A stretch of DNA of 64,000 nt from Alnus glutinosa. Lineage: Eukaryota; Streptophyta; Magnoliopsida; Fagales; Betulaceae. Made by a program: the position numbers and the translations under genes. The stretch's first letter is position 1. Every line of letters begins with the position of its first letter. The notes beneath the pieces were generated by a model. The model made no database searches and had not been told where the DNA came from. It was given only the letters and a program-made list of their open reading frames with translations. This document shows, in pieces, positions 47,370 to 59,221 of this stretch. The DNA lies in contig NC_084886.1 of NCBI RefSeq assembly GCF_958979055.1, forward strand, positions 20,715,154 through 20,779,153, read 5' to 3'.

Positions 47370-47801
47370 ATGGCTGCAAAGTTAAACCAAGCTTTGTCCA
47401 CCCTCTCCTTCGCCTTAATAATATTTCTGAATTTTCCAGGCATGACAAGGCCCGACAACCCCTGCCCATATCCATGTTATCCACCGCCCACCGGCTCCGG
47501 CACCGTCACCCCAACAACTCCGATAACCACCACGACACCGCCGTCCCAGACCGTCTCATACCCACCTCCAGCTGGATACAACCCTTCACCGACAGGATAT
47601 TTCCCATATAACCCTCCACCGTTCGCAGGTACTTTTTCCGCTTCCCCTCCCCCTCCTGACCCCATCTTGCCCTACTTCCCATACTACTACAAAAAACCTC
47701 TTCATTCCACCGATTCTTCAGCAACCACTCTTGGAAGATCAACCGCCATGATCGCGACGGCTAATCTTCTTGTTTTTCTTTGTAGTTTCTTCTTCCTGTG
47801 A
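47370..47801 (+). CDS. Second proline/tyrosine-rich, probably GPI-anchored wall protein
   Basis: Intact 143-residue frame. The N-terminal signal peptide is LSTLSFALIIFLNFPGMTRP. Cys pair CPYPCYPPP, then a Thr/Pro stretch (TPTTPITTTTPPSQTVSYPP), PPPAGYNPSPTGYFPYNPPP and YFPYYYKK, which suggests arabinogalactan or extensin-type glycosylation. The C-terminal TAMIATANLLVFLCSFFFL is a GPI-type hydrophobic tail after SSATT. It shares plan and strand with 41655-42026 but little linear identity outside the Cys/Pro motif. The proposed Arabidopsis counterparts are the hydroxyproline-rich pairs At1g70985/At1g70990 and At1g23040/At1g23050 (from memory). Confidence 0.85.
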   Translation: MAAKLNQALSTLSFALIIFLNFPGMTRPDNPCPYPCYPPPTGSGTVTPTTPITTTTPPSQTVSYPPPAGYNPSPTGYFPYNPPPFAGTFSASPPPPDPILPYFPYYYKKPLHSTDSSATTLGRSTAMIATANLLVFLCSFFFL

Positions 47802-49481
47802 AAATTTGATGTAATCAGTACTCTAAGCTATCGCATGAAATGGCTATGAAGTGAGAGAACTGAGAAGAGCTTAGCTTTTTTAATTTGTTTAGTAAAGTAG
47901 AGGAAAGTGGCTTTTCCTTTTTCTTTTTTTTTTTTGGATTAATTAATGTTTTGATTAATATTTTCTAACCACTCGATTACATCACCTGTTTTGGATGAGT
48001 GCATAGGAGTACTGGACCACAATGGTAGGCTCGCGGAAGTTTCACGATTCGAATTCAGAGTATTCTTTCTTTCTTTCCTTTTCATTATAAATATTTTTTT
48101 TCTAAATAAAATTGACTTGAACAGTTGAACCTAAGTAGTGTTTGGTGTGTAGGAATATTACTTCCGGACAAAAACTATCAATGTTTAGGCTGTTTGGAAA
48201 AGTTTAGTCATTCATTTGACAAAATTAGCAAGAATTACAGTACGTACGTTCCCAAGAATATTCTAATTCTTGTGAATTAAACAAAAGCACATGCTCAAAC
48301 TCTCACATTTGGGTAGGAAATATCTTGGTGATAATTAGTTGAGCGTTATGTTGGCAGTAGTCATTGTTTGGGCGGGCTGCTAGTAGGACGGAAGTAGAGG
48401 GGGGCCGGGGTGGGGAGGCCATCCCGTTTGGCAATCCCTTCTTTCCATATTTGAGGAGAAATGTCTTTTTTAAGTGGTAGTAAAAAGTGATTGTTACGGT
48501 ATAATGTAAATAGAATTTATATGTATATATATATATTATAGTGGTTTTTTTTTTTTTTTTAAAAAAAATTAAAATTAAATAGTAATAAAAAAATTGTCAA
48601 TGTGATATAAAAAGTTAAAAAATGTTATAATGTTTTGAAATTGATGTATTTTTTGAGAAGTGAAAATTAGAAAAGGCCATGGAGGGAAGGAGGGTTGCCA
48701 AATGGTAAAAATTAGACTTAATTCTTATTAAAATTAGACTTAACTCACAATTCATGCTTTGGTTCCTCTTCATAAGGAGCAATGGAGCAGCATAACCAAC
48801 TTGTGTGCTCCACTCGCCAAGGGGTAAACTCTTTGCGAGCTCGAGTAGTCTTTATAAGAGAAAAAATGACACATCTTCGGTTCCTCATGTAACATTTTCC
48901 GAAAATATTTCCCTCCCAAAGGTCGCTTTGTTTTTATTTCTTTTATACAATTAAATACATGTTTTTATTTATTTATTCTCAAGTTCATTAAATTCTTGAA
49001 TACTATATATATATATATATGAATTAATATTTATGTACATATTAATAAATATATATGAGTCAAGCCAAATTTATACGAGTTTGTAGTGTTTAATAATCAA
49101 GTCTAGTTCCGTGTTTGCGAACAACTTGTTTAATAATTAAGCTAAGCTCAAGTTAAGCTTAATCTAGTCAAGTTTGAATATGATTACGAGTAGCTGTATT
49201 CGTTTACACCACCGTATGTGTGAGAGAGAGAGAGAGCAAAAAATAGGGATAGAAAAAAAAATATTGAGCTCAAATAACCAAAAAAGTTTAGTTTTCATTG
49301 GTTGGAACACTTTTCAATTGTCATCACCCAAATGTTAGTTGAGTGATTCGCTTACACTGAAACATATAAGCGTGCCAGAAGGAAACAACAAAAGGCAAAG
49401 GTTTAATTATGATAGACAAAATAAGACTAAAATAAGACATGTGAAAAGCAAATGGGGCCAAATCCTCTGCCTCCACTTAAT

Positions 49482-49528
<47 letters not shown>

Positions 49529-50812
49529 CCCTTAAGAAGTAATTACATAGAAATAATTTTAGAAAACAAAATTTGCATTTCACCCAAAAAAATAAAAGTT
49601 TATTAAGCTCTTGTATAGAATCATAACAATTAATTTTAAATATCTTGTTTTCTAAAGCATGGGGAGCTAGAGGGCGAATGACCCTCTATTCCATTGAAAA
49701 AAGTTTAACGAGGCATAAATTTAATTAGGCCTTATCCACTTTGAAAAGAAAAAAAGTGCCCCACCTAGTGAATTTGAGACAAGTTTGAGGTTCTGCAACT
49801 GAGTTAACTCAGAGAGTCGGACTGAGATCTCCTGAGATATCGTTGTCTTTCAGAGAAACCCCTTTTAGGCTTTAAAGATTGAATATTTGAGGTGGGATTT
49901 GGTTGTAGAGGAAGTTGGAAGAGAGGTCGAGGAAAATGAGGCCGGAAAGAGAGAACAAAGACGGAGACAAGGGCCTTTTAGGGACCATTGCCTGGAAATC
50001 CAAGCCCATGAGCCTTTGATTCTTTGCCTCTAGAAGAATATGGTCTCTCCCTCATATTAATAAAATTTCTTTGTTTGTATGTTAGGCTTCGATCTTATTG
50101 CTCATATTATTGATAATTCTTGCGGCTGGATTTGTTGTTCTTGTTGGGTTGGCTTACAAACATAGTAGGTGTTTGTGGCTAACCAAACGGAGAATCTATT
50201 GTCTTCTCACACGCCCGAGAAAATTCATTGTGAATTGCATTCTTTGTCGGTCGAGCAATTTCTAAATGTAATCAAACCATTTTCATTACATATCTTATCC
50301 AATCTTTTAGGTAATCATATTTGATTGTAATCAAATTTTATTTCATATTATCTCCGTTTACTATACTTGTAGTATCTTCACTTGCCTCAATTCTCTTATA
50401 AATAAAAGTGATTTGTAATGTAAATATTATTGCGGAATAAGGTCATAATGTAGCCTTATCAGCCTACTCCCTAGTGGAGGACATAAGTGTCTAACATCGA
50501 ACCACTCGAAAATCCTTGACTCCATTTTCTCTCTTTCTTCTGCTTTTCTATTTAATTTTCATTTCATTATAAATTTCTTCAACCTGAATATATATATGCA
50601 CAAGTAAGAAGTCTTTAATCTTACCTTGGACAACCTTTATCAAGACAAATTTCAAAGAAGAACGAGAAACGAGACGGGGAATGGCTACAAATTGAAGATT
50701 TCATACCCATCAACTGGACACAAGGATTGGTAATTGTTTGTGAACTTCTCGCACTCAAGCGTATTTTCACCATTTTCCTGAAAGCACCTAAACTAAAGGG
50801 CACAAAAATATA

Positions 50813-50854
<42 letters not shown>

Positions 50855-51045
50855 CCAACCTCATACAATTCAAATGTCCCTAGAAAATTGCTCAATAGGA
50901 TTCAGATTGTCATAGAAAGAAAATAAGAATTGGTTGTCACAAAAAATTAATTTGTTAATTTTGCTACCGACCAAAAACTAACCTGCTACAAGAACATCGA
51001 TCCCTCTTGTATGACTGCTATTCTAATTAGAAATGGGCCAATCAA
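47802..51045. other. Long intergenic region rich in repeats
   Basis: Contains an inverted-repeat MITE-like segment (48428-48705; CGTTTGGCAATCCCTTCTTTCC, inverted near the right end), a 43-bp T run (49486-49528) and a 38-bp A run (50815-50852). A copia-LTR-like patch (about 50310-50560) has TATAAATA and ATAATGTAGCC, related to 34650-34942. No gene supported. Confidence 0.45.
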
Positions 51046-51066
51046 ATGGAATCTATTAAGCTTTTT

Positions 51067-51330
51067 TCTCAAGGCAGACCAACCGGTTCTCTTGCAGTGC
51101 CTCGTGAACCATCAGATGCTGCAATTGGGGCAGAGAGGATTACTGTTATTTCCTGCTTCTATGAGGATAAAATTGAGTGGGGAAAAAGGGTAGGATGCAT
51201 AGCTAGTTCTATAACAGAAGATGTGGTAACTGGTTATACAGGGTGGAGATCAGTGTACTGTGTCACCAATCGAGATGCATTAAGAGGGACAACTCCTATT
51301 TATCTGATAGGCAGACTACACCAAGTAGGT
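51067..51330 (+). pseudogene. Fragment of a cellulose synthase-like D (CSLD) gene
   Basis: The frame (within 51046-51435) reads [20 protein letters not shown], then [40 protein letters not shown] and [18 protein letters not shown] proteins have GRPPG...VPREPLDA...[44 protein letters not shown]..., including the TED catalytic motif, which is kept here. Four residues (RMHN) are deleted, and similarity ends at RLHQV where the sequence becomes unrelated. About 85 of over 1100 residues. No flanking inverted repeats were found; a 38-bp A run 200 bp upstream is not positioned as a retrocopy tail. Confidence 0.85.
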
Positions 51331-51568
51331 GTGTACACCACCCTTAGCGGGCGGTTTTGGCCTCCTAATTGCCTCCGCCACCGCTCAATGCAGTTGGCAA
51401 TTTTCAGGAACCACACCGCCTGCCCAATGAACTAGGAACCACACTGCACCACCACCACCTTAAGTGGTTATTTATGCCCTAACCAACTATCTCTTAGGTA
51501 TGAGTCTTTTGGGCTTCTTTTCAAGGCCTGTTTTAGACCGTTTTGGGTATGTTTTGGGACTTTTTTAG

Positions 51569-51721
51569 GAGTAATGTTACATGTTACTCCTATGTCTCCC
51601 TTGTGTTTTTCCAAAACAAATGTGACTTTTAAAATCACCATTAAATTTGTTATAAACCACTATTAAATTTTAAAAGTCACATAATTTTTGGAAAACATAG
51701 GGTGACATTTAGAACTACTCA
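51569..51721. mobile_element. ~153-bp MITE with 8-bp target duplication
   Basis: GAGTAATGTTACATG at the left is inverted at the right (CATTTAGAACTACTC). Internal GTGACTTTTAAAAT is repeated inverted. TTTTTTAG flanks both ends (51561-51568 and 51722-51729). Confidence 0.75.
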
Positions 51722-52070
51722 TTTTTTAGTGTTTTGGGCGTTTGTGAAAATGGGTTTGTTTTTTTTGTGTGTGCGCGCGTGCATATATATATATATATAT
51801 ATATACATGGTTAATTACCACCTGTGCCTACCCTACTACTGCTAATCGACCATGATGGGCAGTTAGTTGAAAAAGCCAACTGCCCGCTCATGCAATAACA
51901 CGGTTAGCGGTGGAGCACCCGCATGAATAGTCATAACACCAAGTGCTTTGATGGGTATTGAGTTTGTTTACACGTCACAATAGAGAGATACTGAATTTGG
52001 ATGAAGGTGTTTGCAGTGAGACACTATAACAGAAACGAAGAAAACGTTGCGAGGACACATCTCTAATAGG

Positions 52071-52254
52071 CAGGGGCAGACTTATTCAGGGGCCAGGACC
52101 CTCCCAACCCCAGATTTTTCCCAAAATAAATAAATAAATAAAAAATTAAAATTAAAATTTTACCCCTAATTTTTATTTTTTTTTAGTTTTGCCCCTCCTA
52201 ATTTTTTTTTTCAATTTGGTCCCCTCCAATTTGTCAATGCTGAGTCCGCCACTG
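52071..52254. mobile_element. 184-bp hAT MITE with perfect 8-bp target duplication
   Basis: The ends CAGGGGCAGACTTATTCAGG and GAGTCCGCCACTG are inverted and related to the 965-bp element at 45229. CTAATAGG flanks both sides (52063-52070 and 52255-52262). Confidence 0.85.
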
Positions 52255-52587
52255 CTAATAGGTAGCTGGGACTTCATTTAGAAATGAAGAATCTCTCTTT
52301 AGAAATAGAAGAGCGGGTGGGGGGATCCCAATTTTTCACACCAGCTGATGTGATAGGTTTTAAGAGTGGGTAATACATTTTTCTTTAAGTGACTGATATG
52401 AAAAACCATTTAAAAACTGCCACATCATCTGGAATGGAACTGATGCGAAAATCTAGTGTGGAAAACAGCATTACTCAACAGGGAATGGGCAATTCTAAAG
52501 TTGATTTAGAGCCAAGCTGCAGGGTAACCAAGTTTGTATAAAAAAATATAGAACCATATTTTTTCTAGGTAAAGATGCTTTGATTAA

Positions 52588-53382
52588 TGCTCCGTTTGTT
52601 TCGGTGTAAAATGATTTCTGAAAAATGATTTCGATATTTTCCGGTGTTTGGTAGGGGCGAAAATAATAGTCAACCAGAAAATGATTTCTGTTTAACCAAA
52701 AATGCTTAGTCAATTTTAGAAAATGATTTACGCTTTTTTAAATCATTTTCTGAAGATGCCAGACGCATTCGACCCCTATTAAATGACATAGTCGACTTTC
52801 ACTTCAAGCAGTCAATTATCACCGAAATCTTGCCGGTACCGAAATCCGACAGCATCCGATCAATGTCGCCGGAATCTGGTCAGCCCAGATTCCGGCCGGA
52901 TTTGGCCATAAAATTCCGGCCAGAATGGCCGGATCCATGCCGACTGGCCAGATTCTAGAGGTTCTGGCAGATTCCGGCCAGTATGCCGGAATTCGGTAGT
53001 TTTGGCCGGAATCCGGCCACTTTTGCCAGAATCCAGCCAACTCAGATTCCGACAAAACTGTTCGTATTCCGGCCTTTACCTTGGATTCTAGCTATATAGC
53101 CGGATAGCGGAATCCAGTAAAAGTTGCCAGAATTCTGTCTGTCAGTGATGAAATCTCGTCTTCAGTAATTTTTATATTATTTTACATTAATATTTATATG
53201 TTTTGAATAAAAATTGATTTTTATAGGTTAATATGATTGAATAAAAATATTAAAAATATTTGTGATTTTCCGTACGCGCCAAACATGGAAAAATGCTTTC
53301 GGCGAAAAATATTTTCCAGAAAAATGACTTCCCTGAAATCATTTTACAACGGAAACAATTTTACGTCGAAACAAACAGAGCA
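52588..53382. mobile_element. 795-bp inverted-repeat element, PIF/Harbinger-like, with TAA target duplication
   Basis: The left end TGCTCCGTTTGTTTCGGTGT and right end ACGTCGAAACAAACAGAGCA are inverted. TAA lies on each side (52585-52587 and 53383-53385). The arms continue AAAATGATTTC. Non-coding; it holds the minisatellite below. Confidence 0.75.
52825..53130. repeat. Degenerate minisatellite of GATTCCGGCCA-like units, both orientations
   Basis: More than a dozen 9-12 bp motifs around CCGGAAT/ATTCCGG recur at roughly 22-26 bp spacing, some inverted. The units fill the centre of the inverted-repeat element and give spurious long frames. Confidence 0.7.
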
Positions 53383-53429
53383 TAAATTAGTTCATCTTCA
53401 ATAGATGGCTAATTAGACTTCCAATGAAT

Positions 53430-53445
53430 AATAATAAGTGCTTTC
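53430..53445. repeat. LINE target-site duplication, left copy
   Basis: AATAATAAGTGCTTTC, repeated exactly at 59206-59221 after the LINE poly-A. Confidence 0.9.
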
Positions 53446-53474
53446 GCCACCTGCAAATTACAAATCAAGTTCAA

Positions 53475-55485
53475 TGGAGAGGTGGTGCTGGGTGGAGGCA
53501 AAGTCGTTTGTGTTTACGGTGGTAGAAGGAGCCTCAGTGGTGAGAGTGGAAGAAAGGAGGAGGAACTTTTCAGGACTGGTTTTGCTTGGTGCTCAAAGTA
53601 TTGGGTGGCTAGTTTCGACGATGGAGAGTCTGTTGTGGTTTCCAGGGGATAAGGATTTTGTTAGGTCTTTCAGGGAGGGGTCAAAGGTTCTCATTGTTAG
53701 ACGAGGTGGTAATGTAGTTGGTAGATTCCTCGAAGTGCCTGTTTACGCTGTGGGGGGTCGGAGAGGGTTTATTTGCATCCTTGAAGGATATGAGGGGCGG
53801 GGTTGGAGCAAATTTGTTCTTGAGCTGGGTAAGGTCAAAGATTTTCTCAATATTCCGGATGGGCATGTCACGGTTCGTTTAGCTTCAGTTCCAGAGAGGA
53901 TTCGTGGAGCAGGTGTGGATGTCAATGAAGTTTCTGTCCCCTTTATCCTGGTTGGTTCTCCCGGCAAAAATGGAGTTTCTTCCTTCGTGGAAGTACTGCG
54001 TAGAGGTGCCAAATGTCCGGGGGTGGAGAAGAAGTTGCCTCATCCAGTGGCTCCAGTAGGTGAGAAGCGCTGTGATCACTCGGTTGAGGAGGAGCTGTCC
54101 CGAACAGAGAAGCCATTGGAGAAGGATTTTTGTGATCGTTGTGGCACAGAGAACGTGAAGGATGGGATGGGTGTCAGTCTGTTGCCTATGAAGTCTGCTG
54201 CTCGAGGCAAGGGTGGTAGCTTCTGTGGTGATTCTGCAGTTTATCAGCTGACAGGAGAAGAGCACATGTTTCCCTTTCTTTTGTTGTGGAAAAGCCAGCT
54301 GGAGAAGCTAAGGTTGATGTGGATCAAGCTCTTAGCAGGGTTTGTGAAGGGCTTTTCTCGTTTGGGCCTGGGTCTAAGTCCAAGTGTGTTGGGCGGAAGA
54401 AAAAAATTAAGAATAGGAAGAGAAGACTGTGTTGGGTTCCGAAAGCCCCGAAACCCAGCTCTTTTGACTCGTTAGCGGAATCGGTAGGGCGTCCTGAGGT
54501 GGGTTCGTCGTCGACGTTGGACAGTGGCGGGTCTGAGAATCCTCCGGCAGTCTCTGAGCCTCCAGGTGGGTCGTGTCCCATGTTAACGGCCGGTCTCTCT
54601 GTTCCGGAGAATTAGCTTTCCAGTCTCGTGCAGGGCCCTTAGCCTGTTTCTGTCACAGCGGCTAGGGAGGATGGAGCGGGTCCGTCAGTGAGGATGGGTA
54701 CTTCTCCGGTGACTCCAGAGGGTTCCGGTGGGTCATTTTCTTCTACTGCTGTCCACGATTTGGTTAGATTGGTCTAACAACCAGAACCGTTTTCTGGGGT
54801 CGTGTCTTCCGTTCTTGGTCTGGAGGGTCCGGAGGCCAATCTTGCTGTGGTCGACTCTCCGATGAAGGCAGAAGATGCGTTGGTGGTCGGGGCTGTTTCG
54901 GACCCATCGGACACTTTGTTTGTTTCGGATTTTTCTCCCTCTCCTTCTTTGGTTTCTGTCCCTCTCGATTTGAGGTCTAGGAATGGGCTGGTTTCTATTT
55001 CGATCTCTGAGGGGGAGGGTGTTTCTTCTGTGGGCATTCCAAGAGAGCAGGAGGGCTCAAATGAGTTGTCCTCTTTCAGTTTCCATTCTGATTTCAGGTC
55101 TATAAATGTGGAGGGTGGTGTAGGGGATGAGGTGGAGGGTTTGGGCCCATTATCAGTTTTGCCTTTGGCAGTGGAGTTGGACAAGGATTCTGCTTCGAAT
55201 GTGTCTCTTAGATGGGTGATGGAGAGGGTGAAGGGTTACTACAAATTAGTAGGAGTGTCTTGTGACCAATTTGAAGATAAATTGTTGGCTTTGTTTGAAC
55301 AAATTGAAGCCAAGTGGGACCAATCCTTGGTTGATTCTTTGGCTTTGGTTACCTCTGTATCAGGAGTAAAAGGCTAGAGGGAGATTAAGCGGCTGAATTG
55401 TTCCATTAACTATGAAAAGAAGGAAGAGCAATCTTATAGAAAGAGAGGAAAGGGCAAGGGCGTGTCTTGTGTTAATGAAGCTTAA
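53475..55485 (+). pseudogene. LINE ORF1 (RNA-binding/chaperone protein), broken
   Basis: ATG at 53475 gives MERWCWVEAKSFVFTVVEGA. A DUF4283-like region is weak. VPVYAVGGRRGFICILEGYE and WSKFVLELGKVKDFL follow, then a Ser/Glu-rich, low-complexity C-terminal half. A frameshift near 54285 moves the reading into the 54286-54615 frame. Stops occur at 54613-54615, about 54640, 54775 and 55375-55377. The final frame ends at TAA 55483-55485, eleven bases past the ORF2 start, so the two ORFs overlap. Confidence 0.8.
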
Positions 55486-58400
55486 AATTCTTTCTTGGAA
55501 TGTAAGGGGGATTAATGAGCTGGATAAAAGATTGCGTATTAAAGGGCTCATTAGAGAATGAAATGTTGATTTGGTGTGTTTGATAGAAACAAAAATGGAA
55601 GTCATTACTAGTGAGGTGGTTCGAAGTTTCTGGGGTTGCTATCATGTGAATTGGTGTTATATGGGGGCTAGTGGGGCATCAGGTGGGATTTTGATTATGT
55701 GGGATAGGAGGGTTGTGGAGAAGGTGGATGAATGCATGGGACGGTATACTTTAGCTGTTTCATTGCGTAACGCTGAAGATAATTTCTGATGGGCTTTTGG
55801 GGGTGTGTATGGGCCTAATGATGATGGGGAGAGGAGGGTATTGTGGAATGAAATGGCTGGCTTGATGAGTTGGTGGGATAGACCGTGGTGCTTTGGGGGT
55901 GATTTCAATGTGGTGCGGTTTCCTAGTGAGCGATCGGGAGTTGGTGGTTTTTCTGCTGCTATGGAAGATTTCTCGGAGTTCATACATGGGCAGAGTTTGG
56001 TGGATATTCCTCTCCAAGGAGGGCAGTTCACTTAGTCCAATAATCAGGTATGGTCTAAAATTGATAGGTTTTTGTTATCTCCGGAGTGGGAAGAACATTA
56101 CCCTGATGTGTCACAAAGTCGTTTGCCTAGACTTTTATCAGACCATTTTCCTTTGATGTTGGATTGTGGATCGCATAGAGATGGGAAAAAATACTTCAAA
56201 TTTGAAAACATGTGGCTCAAATCTGTTGGCTTTGTAGAACAAGTGCAACGTTGGTGAGAGTCTTATGATTTTCAAGGTCTGCCGAGTTTTGTGCTAGCTA
56301 GCAAGTTGAAAGCTTTAAAAGTGGACTTGAAGATTTGGAATGCGGAGGTCTTCGGTGATGTTGGGAAGAAGAAGAATGAATTATTAGAAGGTATTAAAGA
56401 GGTAGAGTGTTTTGAAGAAGCTCGGAGGTTAGTGGATGAGGAGCGGGTTTAGAAGTCAGACATGATCAGGGAGCTGGAAAAAACTTTCCTGTTTGAGGAG
56501 GTTAATTGGAGGCAAAAATCTCGGGCTTTGTGGTTGAAGAAATGGGATAATAACACTAAATTCTTTCATAGGGTGGCCAATTCGCATAGGAGGTATAATC
56601 ATATGGGAGTTTTGAGGATCAATGGGGCTTTGTCTTCTGATTCGGTGGTAATTAAGGATCATATTGTAAATTATTATGACTCTCTGTACACCGAGCAGAG
56701 TTCGTGGCGGCCAAGGGTGGATGGTATTTCTTTCTCATCCATTGATGCGGATGAGTGTCTTTGGTTAGAACGAGGTTTTGAGGAGCAGGAGGTGTGGGAG
56801 GTGGTGCAGGAGATGAACAGGGATAAGACACCGGGTCCAGATGGTTTTTCTATGGCTTTCTTTCAGAAATGTTGTGGGGTTCTTAAAAAAGATATTATGA
56901 CGGTATTTCAGAATTTCATAATAGTTGCCAGTTTGAGAGGAGTTTGAATGCAACTTTTGTTTCCCTTATTCCTAAGAAGGCTGATGCTTTGGAGGTTAAG
57001 GACTTTAGGCCTATCAGTTTGGTGGGAGGGATCTATAAAATTATTTTTAAGGTCCTTGCTAATAGGCTCAAATCAGTGTTGGAAAAAATTATTTCGAACT
57101 CTCAGAATGCTTTTGTTGGTGGTAGGCAAATTTTGGATTCGGTTCTTATAGCCAATGAATGTCTGGATAGCCAAAGGCGGTCAAGGGAGGCCAGATTATT
57201 GTGCAAACTGAATTTGGAGAAAGCTTATGATCACGTGAATTGGGATTTCCTCATTTACATGCTTCAGAGGTGTGGGTTTGGGGAGAGGTGGAGGAAATGG
57301 ATTAAATTTTGCATTTCTACGATAAAACTTTCCATTTTGGTAAATGGCGTCCCTTCTGGTTTCTTTCAGAGCTCGCAAAGGATTAGGCAAGGTGATCCTC
57401 TTTCTCCTCTGCTGTTTGTGGTGGTTATGGAAGCGCTTAGCAGGATGTTGAATGCGTCTATGCTCCTAGGCTTGCTTTCAGGCTTCTCAGTGGGCTTCAT
57501 GGGTAATGAAGCTTTAGTGGTGAATCATTTACTGTTTGCGGATGATACCTTAATTTTTCTGGAGCTCAAGCCGAGCATGTTCGAAATTTAAGGTGTACCT
57601 TCTTATGTTTCGAAGCGGTGTCAGGGTTGAGGATCAATTTAGGCAAATCCGAATTGGTCCCTATTGGCGAGGTGGAAGATGTAGAGTCTTTGGCTCATAT
57701 TCTGGGTTGTAGAATTGGGTCTCTGCCGATGACTTATTTGGGTATGCCGTTGGTGGCGTCGTTCAAATCTATTTCTATTTAGAATGGGGTTATTGAGAAG
57801 GTGGAACGAAGGTCGGCTAGTTGGAAGAAACTATATTTGTCCAAGGGTGGTAGGGTAACTTTGATTCACAGTACTCTTTCTAGCATTCCTACTTATTATT
57901 TATCTATGTTCCCTATTCCTGTGAGTGTAGCTAAAAAACTGGAGCGGCTTCAAAGGGAGTTTTTGTGGAGTGGTTTGGGTGATGAGACTAAATTTCATTT
58001 AGTCAATTGGCATCGAGTCTGTACTCCAATTAAGGCTGGTGGACTGGTTGTTCGTAATGTTATTAATTTTAATCAAGCCTTATTGGGGAAGTGGATTTGA
58101 AGGTTCTCTCAGGAGCGTGATGCTTTGTAGAGATTGGTGATTGAGGTGAAGTACGAGAGTGTGAGAGAAGGTTGGTGTTCTTTACCGGTTACGGGGCCTT
58201 ATGGTGTCAGTGTTTGGAAGTTTATTCGAAGGGGGTGGGATAGTGTTGCCAAGTTTTTGCGTTTTGAGGTGGGTGATGGGTCTCATATTCGCTTTTGGCA
58301 TGATCTTTGGTGTGGGGGCAAGCCTCTCAAGCTCTCTTTTACAGCTTTGTACTCTATTGCGCGTTCTCCTGATGCTTGGGTGGTGGATAATTTGTCTGTA

Positions 58401-59125
58401 GTTGGAGGCGTGGTTCATTGGAATGTTCTCTTTACGCGCTATCTCAGGATTGAGAGGTGATAGTGATGGTGATGTCCTTCTTTGATCAGTTATACTCTAC
58501 TCGGGTTCGGCATAGGGAGATTGATAGGGTGGTGTGGAATCCTTCCAAGATGAAGAATTTTGAAGTGAAAACTTTCTACAAAGCTTTAGTTTGTCACGAG
58601 GCAGCCTCTTTTCCTTGGAAGGGTATATGGCATGTTAAAGCTCCGAAGCGGGTAACGTTCTTTGTTTGGACATCGGCTTTAGGAAAGATCTTAACTCATG
58701 ACAATTTATGTAGGCGTGGTATTGTGGTGGTTGGGTGGTGTGTTATGTGTAAAAAGTATGGGGAGTCCGTTGATCACCTTCTTCTTCATTGTGATGTGGC
58801 ACAGGTTGTTTGGAGTTTTTTTTTTTATAGCTTGTTCAGGGTAGAGTGGGTTATGCCTAGTAGTGTCGTGGATTTATTGAGTGGTTGTGACACTTTGCTG
58901 GATCGTGGTCCTGTTTTTCGTATTTGAAAGCAGGTTCTTTTATGTGTTTTGTGGAGCTTGTGGCGTGAGAGAAATTCTAGGCTTTTTAAGGATCTGGAGG
59001 TTTCTGTTGGGGCTATTTGTAAAAAGGTGCTTAATTTGTTATATCTTTGGGTGTCGGCGCATAGCCCGGGTAGTTTGTTGTTCGCTGACTTTTTACTTTC
59101 TTGTTCTTTCCTTTCCTCTGTTTAG
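55475..59125 (+). pseudogene. LINE ORF2: AP endonuclease plus reverse transcriptase, broken
   Basis: ATG 55475 begins MKLKILSWNVRGINELDKR, the start of the APE-type endonuclease. IETK, GGDFNVV and the SDHFPL active-site motif follow (about 55590, 55890, 56140). RT signatures: DKTPGPDGFSMAFFQ (56824), [13 protein letters not shown] (57006), [12 protein letters not shown] (57215), [11 protein letters not shown] (57386) and the catalytic FADD (57537). Downstream is the LINE-type zf-RVT region (WHVKAPKRVTFFVW, then CxxC...HLLLHC, 58628-58790). Stops and shifts are seen near 55788, 56034, 56256, 56450, 56945, 57588, 57780, 58098, 58130, 58460 and 58925. The last stop is TAG at 59123-59125. Confidence 0.9.
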
Positions 59126-59205
59126 GGGTACTTTTGTATACTTCATGTGTACTAAGGTTGCGCCCTTCTGCGCTTTTTTAATGAGTTCTTACTTATCAAA
59201 AAAAA

Positions 59206-59221
59206 AATAATAAGTGCTTTC
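59206..59221. repeat. LINE target-site duplication, right copy
   Basis: Exact match to 53430-53445. Confidence 0.9.

Larger units (their letters stand above)
53446..59205 (+). mobile_element. Full-length L1-type LINE (5.76 kb) with 16-bp target duplication
   Basis: A 16-bp exact duplication brackets the element. It has a short 5' leader, ORF1, an overlapping ORF2 (endonuclease, reverse transcriptase, zinc-knuckle-like end), a short 3' UTR and an A tail after TTATC. The exact duplication argues for a fairly recent insertion, but stops and frameshifts in both ORFs make it inactive. Related fragments lie at 15410-16850 and 62671-62897. Confidence 0.93.

Noticed and set aside
52819-53055. 78-codon minus frame
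   Set aside because: Product of the ATTCCGG minisatellite, not a protein gene.
53885-54265. Minus-strand frames opposite LINE ORF1
   Set aside because: Antisense shadows; the sense frame carries the family signal.
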